Notes under the pieces: model-generated
The model's database searches: none
The model's input: only the letters and a program-made list of their open reading frames with translations
Told to the model about the DNA's origin: nothing
In this document: in pieces, positions 22,771 to 31,560 of the stretch
Layout: each line of letters opens with the position of its first letter
Position numbering within the stretch: the stretch's first letter is position 1
Program-made: the position numbers and the translations under genes
From: Phoronis australis
Lineage: Eukaryota > Phoronida > Phoronidae
Assembly (NCBI GenBank): GCA_002633005.1
Contig: NMRA01000423.1
Coordinates: 337,231 to 368,790 of the forward strand
DNA length: 31,560 nucleotides
Reading direction: 5' to 3'

Positions 22771-23068
22771 GTGTACACTGTATGTTCTACACCGCTCCTT
22801 CGTATAACCGAGTGTAACCACGTGTACACTGTTTGTTCTACAGCTCTCCTTCGTGTAACCCAGCATCACAAGTGTACACTATGTTCTACAGGACTCCTTG
22901 GTGTAACCCAGCATCTCCAGTGTACACTGTATGTTCTACAACACTCCTTCGTGTAACCCAGCATCACCAGTGTACACTGTGCGTTCTACAACAGTCTTTC
23001 GTGTAACTCAGCATCCCCAGGGTACACTGTATCTACTACAGCACTTCTTGGTGTAACCTAACATCACC
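22771..23068 (+). repeat. Minisatellite, 48-51-bp unit, 6 copies (copy 2)
   Basis: Counterpart of 18889-19184 in the second 3.87-kb copy. Unit number and order agree, with small differences such as an extra GT in the fourth unit. Confidence 0.9.
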
Positions 23069-23386
23069 ACGTGTATGCTTACATGGCAACGATTCTGCTT
23101 CCTCTCAAGTCTCTAATGAGCACAACAAAAGTGTTGATGAAAATAAGCAATAGCCAGTTTTGGAAGAATCGGTATTTGGCATAAACTATTGACATTAATA
23201 ACTCAATATGTAGTGGTCATTTTAGCACTACATCGGCGGTTGACGAAGTATTTAAAAGTCAATTTCTGCTGCCAATAATTTCAGAAAGAGCAGAAAGTAG
23301 CAGTAGGTTCATGTCTACATAAGATCAATTCTCGGGTCTTGTAATTTTACGTAATATTCGTCTTCCATTCAAATATTTTGTTGCAG

Positions 23387-23470
23387 GCTGGAGAAACCGC
23401 TTACGACGTTTGTGGACGTGGACGCAGGGTCAAGGAATCAACTGCAGAAAACATCAAGGAATTCCTTAAG
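23387..23470 (+). CDS. Exon: ankyrin capping half-repeat (28 aa)
   Basis: 84 nt, phase 0, acceptor TTTGTTGCAG and donor AAG|GTAGCA. The product starts A-G-E-T-A-Y-D-V-C and ends A-E-N-I-K-E-F-L-K. This matches the pattern of a terminal ankyrin repeat, in which G-x-T-A-x-D-x-A is followed by a charged helix ending in I-x-x-x-L. Hydrophilic residues (GRGRRVKESTAE) fill the middle, as expected for a C-cap. It closes the ankyrin array before the linker exon. Confidence 0.85.
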
Positions 23471-24704
23471 GTAGCATTCATGAAAATTATCGGGTGATTA
23501 GTGTAAAATTCTAAAGTATTGCTGACAGTATTTGTGTGATAATATTAAGGTTTTAATAAATGGATTCGTTTTTATGAAATTTTCACAATTTTGAATACAG
23601 CATCTAATACCGCATGAACGCAAAGTTGCGGAATTTCAGATCAAAAATGAAGCCGTTGGTGCAAATTTGTGCGTTGGCATTTCCATCGTTTTTATGATTT
23701 ACATGGTAAATAAAAAATCCCTTGGGACTTTCTCTAAAATGACATTTCTAATTTCAAGATGAAATAACACAAACATGCACACTAACACCCACACCCACTC
23801 CCACGTACGTACACAAACAGACACACACATTACGCTACCTTTTTGTTTGTAATTACATATTGTTGTTTTACGATTTGCTTGTTCTGTGTAATACCACTAA
23901 ACGTGTAAACTACACTGTAGTAGTTCCGTCTTGTCAATGAATGCTTTTGACCGTGAAAATATACACTTGGAAACGCAGTGGTCACCGCGTAGATTTACAA
24001 GTAAACCAATGAGTCGAGCTCTAGTATATTCCACATTATTTCTACCGGTTCTCGAATTTTAGTGTTCCAATGTTTGCCCCTCTTGCTAATATCTTGACTG
24101 TAGTTTCTCATTTACTTTGTAAGCTGTTTTGATTTAAAAAATGTCAATCATTTTGAAAAATACTGGTAACTCCTCAGGTATTCTCCCTCTGCGTATGTGC
24201 TAACTTCCACAAAGTCATTAGGACAACAGACTTTTCAACTGATTTCACTCAATTGGTGGACACGCCTACTCTGCCGAGGGCAGAATAGTGTTTAATCAAT
24301 GCTTATTTCAACCTACATATCACTTCATTTTACATGATAAGAAAACAAATCACCAAAATCTATTGCATTGCAGCACCGAGGCTTCCAAATGGAAATTTCT
24401 CTGTTCTTCAGCTATTTGAAATTTAAAAGTGCTATTTTAATGTATTTAAAAGGAATAAATTCCAATGCAAACCAGTCTGGACTTCTACCTATTGTTTATT
24501 ATGTCGGCAAATACAATAGTTATTGGAAGGAATACAATAATTTATCAGCGAGGAAAATGTCAGTGAAGTCGCAAAGCATAAATCCATACATGGTAATCTC
24601 GAGATCTTCCCTAGGTATTTTGTTGCTCAGGTTAATTGATTTACTTCGAAGAGATGCTACTGTACTATTAACTATTTTGTGCGTTGAATTTTGTTTCGTT
24701 TCAG
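23471..24704 (+). other. Intron 6
   Basis: 1.23 kb with a GTAGCA donor and a TTTCGTTTCAG acceptor. It holds a CA-rich simple repeat at 23766-23829. A frame open on the plus strand from 24368 runs through the linker exon, but in a frame different from the one dictated by its neighbours, and appears to be chance. Confidence 0.65.
23766..23829 (+). repeat. CA-rich simple sequence
   Basis: Imperfect CA/CAC repeats (ACACCCACACCCACTCCCAC and ACAGACACACACAT) around a CGTACGTAC core. Confidence 0.8.
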
Positions 24705-24747
24705 GAAAAGCTGTTCGGAAGAGCAGAATCTGCTGCACCGCCAACTT
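24705..24747 (+). CDS. Exon: linker between ankyrin array and ZU5 domain (43 nt)
   Basis: Acceptor TTTCGTTTCAG ends at 24704 and donor ACTT|GTAAGA follows 24747. In phase 0 it reads EKLFGRAESAAPPT plus one base. The last T joins CA of the next exon to give Ser. The 14-residue product is short, Ala/Pro-rich at its end and fits a flexible connector. Support comes from good splice sites and the phase match on both sides. Such a short exon could be missed or be alternative. Confidence 0.65.
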
Positions 24748-26400
24748 GTAAGAAGGATTGAGTTTTCATAGCGTGAACCTGTCTCCCCTTTGTGACGTTT
24801 ACTTGGAATGCGTTTTGTATACCTATTTTCTCTCGAAAAAGTCAATCTATCTCAAGACTTCGCAAAATTACGTTCCTGAATTAAAAGTGTTTCAGAAGTC
24901 TAGCCGGCAGTTTACGGGCCTGGCCTACAGGAAAAATGTGATCATCACTGAACAAACTATTTTTTTGGTGAAATTGGAATGTTCAATTATGAATACAGTG
25001 AAGCAAAAACACGCATTCGTATCAACACCACTGACTATTATGATGAACACTGTTTAAAGTTCTCTAAGTTACTTTTCTGTGTTCATTTCAAACAATCTTT
25101 TGAGTCCTACATGTATATTTGTTAATCCCTCATTCTAAACTGTTGACATTTAGAAACACTTCTTAATCCAAATTTTTGAGAGCAATGGACAAAGCATGAT
25201 GTGTGAAGTTTTTGTTGCATTTATTGTCATACGTTTGCGTTTATTGTAAACTGTTGTTATCTTTGTCCTCTTGTCTAGATTAAAACTAAGTATAGAAATG
25301 GTAGATAAACTTCCATTTAGAATTTTTAGTGGCTGTCTAACTTACACGTGTCATGTTAAATATTCTGGTATTAGAGATGTAGTACATATACTGAACAATT
25401 TTAAAAGCTGTAAAAAAGTTTGTTGTGACTTGGTACATGTAGGACCACCCTTTATCGTACGAACACTATGACGATCCTGTATCGTCAGATCAGTAGGTCC
25501 ACCCTTTGTCGTAAGAACACTAAGACGACCCTGTATTGTGAGATCAGTAGGACCACCCTTTATCGTGAGAACACTATGACGACCCTGTATTGTCAGATCA
25601 GTAGGACCACCCACTATCGCCATATTAGTAGGATCACCCTGTATCGTGAGATCAGTAGGACCACCCACTATCGTCAGATTAGTAGCATCACCCTGTATCG
25701 TCAGATCAGTAGGACCACCCTGTATCGTGAGATCAGTAGGACGACCCTGTATAGTGAGATCAGTAGAAACCACCCTGTATCTTGAGATCAGTGGGACCAG
25801 CCTGTATCTTGAGATCAGTAGAACCACCCTGTATCACTAGAGCAGTAGGTCCACCCTGCAAACTTAACGTTCAGTAATTTTTCAGGAACTTTTAAGTTGG
25901 TCCTATGAATCAAACGGCAGGCAGAAGAAATTATGTAGGTTGTTTGACGCCCCTCCCGGAATGTCTAAGTACCCCCGAGTATTCGTGAAAATAGAGTGCA
26001 CAACATTCAACAAATCTCAAAAACAATTCAATTTTAGCTTCCAAGTGAAGCAGTCCGAGCAATGAGTACGAGGTCGGCCGTGTTCAGGGGCACGATCTTT
26101 CCGAAAAAAGGGGAATGATTAGTATTCTTCTGCTTAACCGAATACATGTAGCTACGCCCACACACGCTTTTTTGCTCTCAAATTTATAGCGATAAAAAGG
26201 ACAAAGGGTGCCATCGTCACCTTCTCATTCCCGGATTGTAATTGATAACGGAAATTCAAAATTACTAAGATAATATGTGCCAAAGTCTGCACATTGAAGT
26301 GATCACTAATAAAAGCTACTTAGTAAGAAAACGAGGAACTTAATTGACTTTCGTTGCAATCCTTCCCAAGTACTGATAAATGTCATTTCTATCCCTATAG
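24748..26400 (+). other. Intron 7, with a 27-bp minisatellite
   Basis: 1.65 kb with a GTAAGA donor and an ATCCCTATAG acceptor. The main feature is the array at 25441-25858. Open frames at 24758-25057 and 25271-25471 have no recognised domain. Confidence 0.7.
25441..25858 (+). repeat. Minisatellite, 27-bp unit, about 15 copies
   Basis: Basic unit AGGACCACCCTGTATCGTGA followed by GATCAGT. The left part has a higher-order pattern in which units ending in GAACACTATGACG alternate with units ending in GATCAGTAGG. As 27 is a multiple of three, several frames stay open. The minus strand encodes a nine-residue repeat (TDLTIQGGP) within a 158-codon frame at 25351-25827, and plus-strand frames give other nonamers. 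Simultaneous openness in several frames argues for an array rather than a gene. Confidence 0.9.
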
Positions 26401-27245
26401 CAACTATTGATGGAGCAGACGGTGGAGTTTTTGGGTACAAAGGGTTTCAACTCAAAGTACCACCAAATGCAATATCCGGGAACATAGAAATTGAGTTTGT
26501 AGATCAGTTGTTGTTAGCACGGGCAGTGCATTACGACACCCAAGGCAGAGCTAACCTCCATTCTCAGAGATTATGCGTGACCTGCACAGATGGAGATGTA
26601 ACATTCTCGGAGCCAGTCGAAGTGCGAGTGACTGTTGCAGCAATGTTCGGAAAAGTGGATGATCAACGACTAAAGAGCGAAGACTTTCGCATATTGCATG
26701 AAAAAGATGGTGAAGTGACTGACGTTACTGAAGATTGCAATGTCAGCATGGTATCGGAGGAAATAATCTTCTACTGTAAAACATGTTTAATGGTTAATAT
26801 TGCTTGGCTGGCAGATTTCACATCTCCTATCGCTACTGGCATGTTTACGACCATCAAACATATACTCGAAGCGTCATACATGTGCAGGATATGCCCGTAC
26901 ATAAAAAAAAGACAAGATGGAGGGTTGATAGTTAAACTATTTTGTCATGGCGTGGACGTGGAGTGTACTGATGACATTGAACACGAGTGTACAAGTTACA
27001 AAATGCGTTTGATAAATAGCGCCACGTTGTTGTTTGGAATTGTTTGCTGGAGCATTGCGGATGACAAAAAGAAACAAATTTCCTCTAAAGGGTTTAAACT
27101 TGAAAGGGATCATTGTGAAAGAGCATGTACAGTTTTTGAGATGATTGAAGCTAGAGTTCGTGCACTTATGGCTCACAAGGTTCGACTGTTTGTGAAAGAA
27201 TTAATCTACAAGGAAACCCTGATGGACAGGCCTGTGAAGGTTCAT
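26401..27245 (+). CDS. Exon: ZU5 domain and UPA-like segment (281 aa plus a split codon)
   Basis: After ATCCCTATAG the exon starts with two bases (CA) that complete Ser with the linker exon. It then stays open for 281 codons to the donor CAT|GTAAGT. Residues of about 5-35 read G-A-D-G-G-V-F-G-Y-K-G-F-Q-L-K-V-P-P-N-A-I-S, the hallmark start of ZU5 (x-G-x-x-L-x-V-P-P-x-A-I). Further ZU5 landmarks are FSEPVEVRVTV and ILHEKDGEVTDVTEDCNV, then W-L-A-D-F-T-S near 135-140. The rest (MCRICPYIKKRQDG onward, with a Cys- and Lys-rich part) sits where UPA lies in UNC5, PIDD and ankyrins; I call it UPA-like by position. The exon is far larger than the ankyrin exons. An ATG is not expected, since it is internal. 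Confidence 0.85.
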
Positions 27246-27510
27246 GTAAGTACAGTACCTGTATAACTTGTTGTCTGTGTGTGTTGGACTGCATGTTGCA
27301 TGTGGTGTATTGGAGTATGAATCAGGTGTCCGCGTTTCTGTTACAGTGGCTGTAAGGGAATGAATTGACAATGACGTCAATGAAAAATAACCATTCGTCT
27401 AACGGTACTCTCCGATCCAAACTAAAGGTATTTGATCCGCCGGGACTCGTGCAGTTTGTCAATTCCCCGTTTTAATCCAACAATTCTATGTTGCATAAAA
27501 TACGAGTCGT

Positions 27511-27813
27511 TCATTGGAACAAATGCAATACAACACACGCTATACTTTCTTTGATGCTCACGATGAAGCGGACCCGCTGACGATCAAGAACCTGCGACGT
27601 TGTAGACCTCCCGTTTGCTATAACATTTTTGTCTAAAATACCTGACATTTCCGCCTGGTTATGAATCCGATTTAGTTGTCCATGTTGTGTGCTTATTTTG
27701 TGTGACGAAACAGGAGTATTCCTCTCGCCTGTCTGATGAATACTTGCTAGTATGAATGGGATGTTTTTGAAGATTTGACTCCTCTTTGGCACGCGCAGCG
27801 ATGAATGCTTCAC
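27511..27813 (-). pseudogene. Possible remnant of a reverse-transcriptase/GIY-YIG retroelement
   Basis: The 100-codon minus-strand frame contains TTSQVLDRQRVRFIVSIKES. This resembles the VLDR-x(n)-RKIKEAI segment found after the reverse transcriptase in Penelope-like and related elements of invertebrates. The preceding part does not match clearly and the frame ends soon after. No catalytic motif is in the window, so at best it is a fragment. Chance resemblance is quite possible. Confidence 0.25.
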
Positions 27814-28689
27814 GTTTGAGAGGGTAGTGCGTCTTTGGTATACGATGTACTTTGAGTTACGGCGATGTTATGTAATCGGGTGAATTAAACGAGAAGCTAT
27901 TGAACATGCCCTTCTGTTCAGCAGAAGTCACCATGCTGTCGGTGCCGCCGGAAATGAGACGAAGTCCAAAACAGGAATTGTGAGCAGTTTTATCACTCTA
28001 CAAGTAACTTCTGCTTGGCCGAAATCCAATGAAAACTATTCAATCGCTCAGAATAGTAGTTATAGATCTGTCTCACTAAATTTCATCGTAAATTGCTGGT
28101 GAAAATAAATTATGCACGGTGTTAAACTCGTAACTTATGCTGCTGTTGTCCAGGATGGCCAAGCAGATCCAAACAAACGACCCAAATTTCGCCACCAAAA
28201 TTGCACTAAATGTGCACAGCTTAAACCGATTTTGATATTTTTTTCAAATTACATTGAGTGGGATGCATTATCTTTCCGAATATATTCAAGTATTTTTGCA
28301 AATCCAAAAAATATCGGTTGGACAGCCCTAATCTTATTGTTCATTTGGTCCAGCTAGCGATCGACTAGGCTAAAATACAATGAAATGCAACGACAGGTAA
28401 CGAACATCAAGCAATTCAGCACATCCACCTACAAACACTTACCGGTATGTTGCAAAAACTGTAATTCAAAAGAAAAGCAATCTAGCAGTTACTTCTAGCA
28501 CTAATCCTGTCCGACAGTGTCCATCCATGCTATCCGCCGTTTTGAATGTTACGTTGTTAATAATAGCTCAAGTCCCACTAGCTTCTGGAAAGTGACATAT
28601 GTACCGTTTCGAATACTCTCTAAGATTTCACTCATCCTGGTTTACAACCATACTCGGATCACAGGCTGTCGTTCTAGAAGCAGTCATAG

Positions 28690-29058
28690 AAATATGTTAG
28701 CTACATGTTACAGCTATCGAATACGGCGACGCTCCACTCGTGGACTTCGCAAAGTGTTTTCACTTGCGACACAGTCTTGGATCAGTGGGAAACTTGTGCA
28801 AAGATACCCCCAGCCCTTGGCGTATTGCCACAGCCTCCAGCTTTACACAACGGTCAGGCATTCTTCTTCAAATATTTACTCCAGTTAAAATGTAAAAATC
28901 CGTCTACATTTGAAAAAGTACTCCTCCTGGCACACAGCAATGGAGACTGTGTACTCAGTCAGGCTGATTCTGCAATGATGGGGACACATTGTAAAATGTT
29001 TATGGCAACACACGAGACCATGTGCATGTGTCACATTCAAATGGCAAAGGTTGCATAA
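28690..29058 (+). CDS. Unrecognised open frame with a weak Kelch-like stretch
   Basis: Open from 28690 (first ATG 28705) to TAA at 29056-29058. Residues of about 17-50 include SVFTCDTVLDQWETCAKIPP and then ALHNGQAFFF, which recall a Kelch blade (V-x-x-Y-D-x-x-x-x-x-W, then a Pro-rich turn and N-G). There is a possible acceptor (ATGTTACAG) near 28713, but no good donor before the stop. It may be a terminal exon, a decayed exon or chance. Another plus-strand frame overlaps it, which lowers confidence. Confidence 0.25.
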   Translation, partial: KYVSYMLQLSNTATLHSWTSQSVFTCDTVLDQWETCAKIPPALGVLPQPPALHNGQAFFFKYLLQLKCKNPSTFEKVLLLAHSNGDCVLSQADSAMMGTHCKMFMATHETMCMCHIQMAKVA

Positions 29059-29862
29059 TATACCATTCTAACAAACACTAAGACTCCCATTTGTGCCACA
29101 TAGTCCCAGCCAAGAGAACAAACCTATGCGCAGACTCGGCAGTGATCGGGTCAGGAATTCTTGATGTGTTTCTGATGTGACGTGTTTCCGAAGATAGCCG
29201 AAGTTCAAAATTTTTTGTTCTCAAAATTTTGTGGGGAAGTGGGAACGTGTTTAAACTAATAATAGAAGAATATGGGGTATGGAATAAAAAGAAATGTGGT
29301 TTATAAACAAACTTTAATTACAGTCAACACATGTGTGTACATGTACATATTAACTACAATTAAATAGCTCTGAATCAATCTCTATAAGACAGCATCTTGA
29401 GATTCTTCTGTCTGAGTTCCACCTCCACTGTTCTACGATTTAATGTTGCCGGGAAGGGTTTTGCCCCCCTTTGGCCACAAAAATGAACACTAAAATGACA
29501 AGGAAATAAATTCGGGCCTTAATCATGATACATCTAGCCGTGAGCATGTACTTTGATATATGTGTGTGTTGGGCACAGAAATTATAATATTCCTCATGAG
29601 AAAAGCTTTTAGACCCTGTTCGTAACTGTCTGTACTAATTCTACTAGTGTATGCCATTGTATACCCATGTGATCAAGGTTTCATTGAAGCACTTCAATAG
29701 TTTCTTTGTTGGGTTTACCCCTCTCGACACAGTGGGTTGCCTTAGAAACTAAAAATGATTTTAAATAACCAGCTCACTGGTATAGCAAAACCAGGCTTTC
29801 AGACTCTTAAACCATGTTGGTGAAATGTACGTCAGGCCTAAAATTAGACCAGGTTTAGGAAG

Positions 29863-29887
29863 ACCAGGTTTAAGACTTAAACCTGGT
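29863..29887. repeat. Perfect inverted repeat, 12-bp arms around one base
   Basis: ACCAGGTTTAAG, A, CTTAAACCTGGT. Further imperfect copies of ACCAGGTTT and AAACCAGG lie within 100 bases on the left (29789-29860). It could be the centre of a foldback element or a cruciform-prone site; no terminator role is implied in a eukaryotic context. Confidence 0.85.
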
Positions 29888-30259
29888 TTTGTCAGACCAC
29901 CTTTATGAAATCGGGTGTTGATGTGTGCTACTGAGACGGGTGGTGGTCAGACCTTTCGTTATAATGATTGAATTTGAATCATGCCGTGATATTAAACTCA
30001 TCTGAGGGATAATGTGAGGACACCAAAATACCCGAAATACCTGAAGTCAGTATACCTGGAATTGCTTCAACGAAATATCGTGATTCAGAAACTTTGGTTG
30101 TGCTGTACATATACTTAACTTACTGCCCCATCTCAGGTTGGTTAGCACAGATTACTTTGAGACAGTTAAAATCTAGTGTACATAAATTAATTTGAGATTT
30201 TTCTACATGTATTTGACTCTTCCCGAGTGAGAATTTGACACATTTGACACCCTCTAAAA

Positions 30260-30547
30260 ACGTGGAGTATTGTACGCCATAAAAACAAAAGTGTAAAACG
30301 TGGCGTGTCAAAGGTGTAAAATGTAGCGTGTCAAACGTGTCAAGAACGCGTCGAAAACGTGTAATTTTCGTTCCAATACTCCACGTATGACACGCTTACC
30401 GTGTCAAACGTGGCGATAAGTGTGTAAAACGTGGCGATAGCCTGTCCAACGTGGCGTGCCAAAACGTGGCAAAAATGTGGCGCTTTTGACACACTACCGT
30501 GTCGAACGTGGCGCTTGTGATACGCTAGCGTGTCGAATGTGGCGCTT
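30260..30547. repeat. Cluster of ACGTGGCG / CGTGTC motifs with internal inverted repeats
   Basis: AACGTGGCG-like words occur about ten times in either exact or one-mismatch form, mixed with CGTGTCAAA and TGACACG. ACGTGGAGTATTG at 30260-30272 is perfectly inverted at 30374-30386 (CAATACTCCACGT). There is no fixed period, unlike the minisatellites in this window. The cluster is richer in CpG than the surroundings. Confidence 0.7.
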
Positions 30548-31560
30548 TTGCCGTGCTAGCCTGTAATCTGTGTCATTGCCGTGGTACCGACCCCACATTT
30601 AGCCTGAGGCCTGTACAAGCCATAATGTTCTTGTATAGAGCAGCTCGCCATCCACCATGGGAATCCATACTGAAAGCAAATGTAGAAAGAGATTTCTTCT
30701 TTAAGTCACTGTTTATTGTAACATATAAATAATCCAAAATGTGATAATGATATAGAGTCTTTAAAAGGATAATGTATTTATCCAATTCTTACCACATACA
30801 GTTGTCACTAAATTTCATTACATCTAGAATAACAGTAACACAGAAGTAAGAAAGTGGTTCAACATACAAGTTCGAAGTGCTTAAAAGGGAACTGTATTTT
30901 ATTCTAAATAAATTCTGGATATTCTTTCATGTATTGTTGATTAATTTCGCAAATAATTCAACAAAAAATTAAACTTATATTCTCTAACGAAGCTTAAAAA
31001 ACTACCGGCTTGGAGCGCTGCTTAGTCTCGTAACGTATTTGGCGGGGGCAAAGTCACTGTCCTGTGTTAGCGTGCAATCAAGTAGCGTTTTTCATATTGT
31101 CGGAATAAGAAATTTTAGTGCGAAATGTAGGGTCACCAGGGATACTTGTTTGAGCCGAGAAAACACAAAGTGATACCAAGTCATCGCCATCGTCAGAGGA
31201 AAATTTGCCGGTGCAACCAGTCCGCATCAACAATTTACACTGGTGTGACTGTGCCGTGGGCAATATAGACTCCAGCTAGCCAGTCAGCTCTGTAAACTTG
31301 AAGGGTTGGCAAGTTACCGATTATAACAGTACATGTATTAAAGTGTAAATTGCAAGGTCTCAACCAATCTGAACAACAAAATGCTCTAAATTCGTGTTTA
31401 TAATTATTATTGCTATATTCTCAACATTAACTGAATTGTACGTCGCTATAAAAAGTTCTTTACATATTTGTTGCCGTGGCGTTGTAACGCCATTGTTGTA
31501 ACGGAAAATAGAAACGGCGCCATTTTCCTTCGTTACACATCTGTGACGTGGTGTTGGGGA

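Larger units (their letters stand above)
19438..23321 (+). repeat. 3.87-kb direct tandem repeat, copy 2
   Basis: Second copy of the unit, abutting copy 1 with only the ambiguous base 19437 between them. Sequence unique to this region resumes at 23322 (AGATCAATTCTCGG), only 65 bases before exon 6. Confidence 0.95.
13893..23386 (+). other. Intron 5, about 9.5 kb, mostly a 3.87-kb tandem duplication
   Basis: From the donor onward: a 41-bp minisatellite (13933-14260), a truncated copy C of the old intron unit (about 14500-15210), a dead ankyrin exon (15212-15305), then two head-to-tail copies of a 3.87-kb unit (15567-19436 and 19438-23321). No intact coding exon is seen. Short frames repeated in both copies (for example 16314-16568 and 20169-20444) change by replacements as often as silently and carry no recognised domain. 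Confidence 0.75.
1914..27245 (+). other. Gene model: multi-exon ankyrin-repeat / ZU5 / UPA-like protein gene (partial)
   Basis: Eight exons can be joined in one frame: seven borders are phase 0 and the 43-nt linker ends in phase 1, matched by a two-base start of the next exon. The joined product visible here is roughly 490 residues: five ankyrin repeats, a capping half-repeat, a short linker, then ZU5 plus a UPA-like segment. ANK, ZU5 and UPA domains are known in ankyrins, UNC5 receptors, PIDD and many lancelet immune-type adaptors; no transmembrane segment or signal peptide is visible in these exons. The first exon starts inside a repeat and the last ends at a donor site, so both termini are missing. 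Domain recognition is by motif, and the linkage of all exons into one transcript is inferred from phase, order and strand. Confidence 0.75.
27246..31560 (+). other. Downstream intron or flank, 4.3 kb, no confident exon
   Basis: The GTAAGT donor at 27246 implies a further exon, but I find no death-domain, CARD or other effector signature in any frame. Weak candidates are a minus-strand retroelement-like frame (27511-27813), a Kelch-like plus-strand frame (28690-29058) and a frame without a start codon at about 27880-28100. Non-coding structures are a palindrome at 29863-29887 and a motif cluster at 30260-30547. The rest is AT-rich with no recognised feature. Confidence 0.5.

Noticed and set aside
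23766-23829. CRISPR-like or satellite array
   Set aside because: It is an ordinary CA-rich simple sequence with no spacers or fixed unit, in a eukaryotic intron.
24368-24751. 127-codon plus-strand frame as an independent gene
   Set aside because: It overlaps the linker exon in a frame that neither neighbouring exon can use, and shows no domain.
25351-25827. 158-codon minus-strand frame with nine-residue repeats as a repetitive protein gene
   Set aside because: The frame is a by-product of a 27-bp array: several frames on both strands are equally open, with no splice sites or unique domain.
27880-28100. Open frame without ATG (ALLFSRSHHAVGAAGNET region) as the next exon of the ZU5 gene
   Set aside because: It has an acceptor-like TTCAG, but the phase does not match the preceding exon and no UPA or death-domain motif is seen.

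Overview
The window looks like gene-poor, AT-rich chromosomal DNA from an invertebrate animal. Coding sequence is split into short exons with canonical GT/AG borders, introns run from a few hundred bases to about 9.5 kb, and there are many minisatellites and old duplications. No bacterial gene organisation is visible. One-ankyrin-repeat-per-exon structure joined to a ZU5 domain, together with frequent TACATGTA-type words, fits a lancelet (Branchiostoma) best. A hemichordate, echinoderm or mollusc cannot be excluded from sequence alone.

One plus-strand gene can be followed across most of the window (1914-27245). Six exons in phase 0 (1914-2009, 2574-2672, 3033-3131, 4501-4602, 13794-13892, 23387-23470) encode five ankyrin repeats and a capping half-repeat. 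A 43-nt linker exon (24705-24747) ends in phase 1. It joins a large exon (26401-27245) encoding a ZU5 domain and a probable UPA-like segment. The reading frame is kept at every proposed junction. The start of the protein lies upstream of the window or was not recognised. The last exon ends at a good donor, and I could not identify the next exon before the window ends. A protein of this ANK-ZU5-UPA type would be an intracellular scaffold or receptor-like adaptor related to UNC5, PIDD or ankyrin. The ligand and any C-terminal effector domain are unknown.

The introns record repeated duplication. (1) Exons 2 and 3 lie in a recent tandem duplication of about 345 bp. By eye the exons differ more than the introns, mostly by replacements at variable surface positions of the repeat. 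(2) An older unit of about 2.2 kb occurs at about 5595-7745, 9475-11970 and, truncated, 14500-15210. Two copies end in a decayed ankyrin exon (7751-7853 and 15212-15305), and a third possible decayed exon lies at 12211-12293. (3) A 3.87-kb unit is present twice head to tail (15567-19436 and 19438-23321), with the window's only ambiguous base exactly at the junction. This is either a young tandem duplication or an assembly join of two haplotypes.

Other elements are a tRNA-derived SINE (10366-10598) with 13-bp target-site duplications, absent from the homologous position in the older copy; 41-, 48-51-, about 66- and 27-bp minisatellites; a possible 800-bp MITE-like element in intron 3; and a cluster of ACGTGGCG-type motifs near 30.3 kb. 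The last 4 kb holds only weak coding candidates: a Kelch-like stretch and a minus-strand retroelement-like fragment.
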